From Streptomyces canus (GTDB lineage: Bacteria > Actinomycetota > Actinomycetes > Streptomycetales > Streptomycetaceae), in contig NZ_KQ948691.1 in NCBI RefSeq assembly GCF_001514145.1, positions 1 to 40,769 of the forward strand: 40,769 nucleotides of DNA, given 5' to 3'. Below are positions 40,649 to 40,769 of the stretch, one piece after another. The notes under the pieces are model-generated. The model made no database searches, had not been told where the DNA came from, and saw only the letters and a list, made by a program, of their open reading frames with translations. The translations under genes and the position numbers were made by a program. Within the stretch, counting starts at the first letter, position 1. Every line of letters starts with the position of its first letter.

Positions 40649-40769
40649 GAGTACTCCTTGCGCATGCGGTTCAGCAGCGCCTTGCTGTCCGCGTCCGACG
40701 CCAGCAGGGACATGCGGTTGTGCGCCTCCAGATGCGCCGACACGTCCGAGCGCTGATCCAGGTACATGG
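40645..40769 (-). CDS. DUF5753-type XRE regulator, C-terminal end (partial)
   Basis: The last 40 codons of a gene that begins beyond the right edge: MYLDQRSDVSAHLEAH, then LLASDADSKALLNRMRKEYS and TGA. This matches the end of the DUF5753 domain of Scr1/XRE-type regulators (YLDxxxDVxxHxxxxxxLxxxALxxxxSxALLxRI). Coupled to the DUF397-like gene by ATGA. Confidence 0.65.
   Translation of the reverse strand, partial: MYLDQRSDVSAHLEAHNRMSLLASDADSKALLNRMRKEYS

Noticed and set aside
1..40769. CRISPR array
   Set aside because: No regularly spaced direct repeats; the only tandem repeat is the coding 42-bp tract in the M20 gene.

Overview
High-GC DNA with a very strong third-position G/C bias, RR/lipobox signals, XRE/DUF397-type regulator pairs and a DUF574-type methyltransferase points to a Streptomyces (or close relative) chromosome, probably an arm region because mobile-element debris is dense in the right-hand part.

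Left part (1-16.6 kb) is orderly catabolism, all on the minus strand. Two sugar-type ABC importers lie in sequence. Cluster 1 (44-6633): ROK regulator, double-NBD ATPase, RbsC-type permease, lipoprotein binding protein, Gfo/Idh/MocA dehydrogenase. Cluster 2 (7764-16573): binding lipoprotein, ATPase, two permeases, M20 peptidase/deacylase, metallo-beta-lactamase-fold hydrolase, IclR regulator and a TIM-barrel-like protein of unknown function. The stop/start overlaps of cluster 2 (mostly ATGA) indicate one tightly coupled operon. The substrates cannot be read from the sequence.

Middle (17-30.5 kb): IS605-type debris, a complete IS256-like element (A, 17551-19365) with a VOC-family cargo gene, a YunG-like gene, an ArsR-type repressor with an operator dyad next to its start codon and a coupled MFS exporter, a GNAT gene sharing a hairpin terminator with the exporter, a DUF6000-like gene, resolvase debris, a LysR regulator divergent from a PhzF/EthD gene set, and an unusual HTH protein with two S1 domains.

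The main discovery is element B (30513-34484). It is a 3,972-bp IS256-like transposon with matching terminal inverted repeats and a perfect 9-bp target duplication (CGCCGCCTG). Besides its transposase it carries a TIR-domain/zinc-ribbon protein and a cytosolic PQQ-type beta-propeller protein, plus two decayed genes. Removing the element and one copy of the duplication restores a 286-codon open reading frame across the insertion site, so the whole cargo moved in as one unit. Elements A and B have the same layout: transposase, then a cargo gene whose start overlaps the transposase stop as ATGA. I infer a family of IS256-like elements that pick up coupled cargo; in B the cargo looks like a candidate defence (NAD-depleting TIR plus sensor) module.

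Right end (34.5-40.8 kb): a small hypothetical gene, a double-GNAT acetyltransferase with a strong terminator, fragments of IS256 and ISL3 transposases, a divergent tRNA-Trp followed by a perfect 21-bp inverted repeat, a frameshifted RmlD-like pseudogene, a secreted hypothetical protein, a DUF574-type methyltransferase, and a DUF397-like small gene coupled to the end of a DUF5753-type regulator cut by the window edge.

Frameshifts are concentrated between about 17 and 38.5 kb; the cluster genes on the left are intact. Real decay is therefore likely, although one frameshift lies in a G homopolymer and could be a sequencing error.
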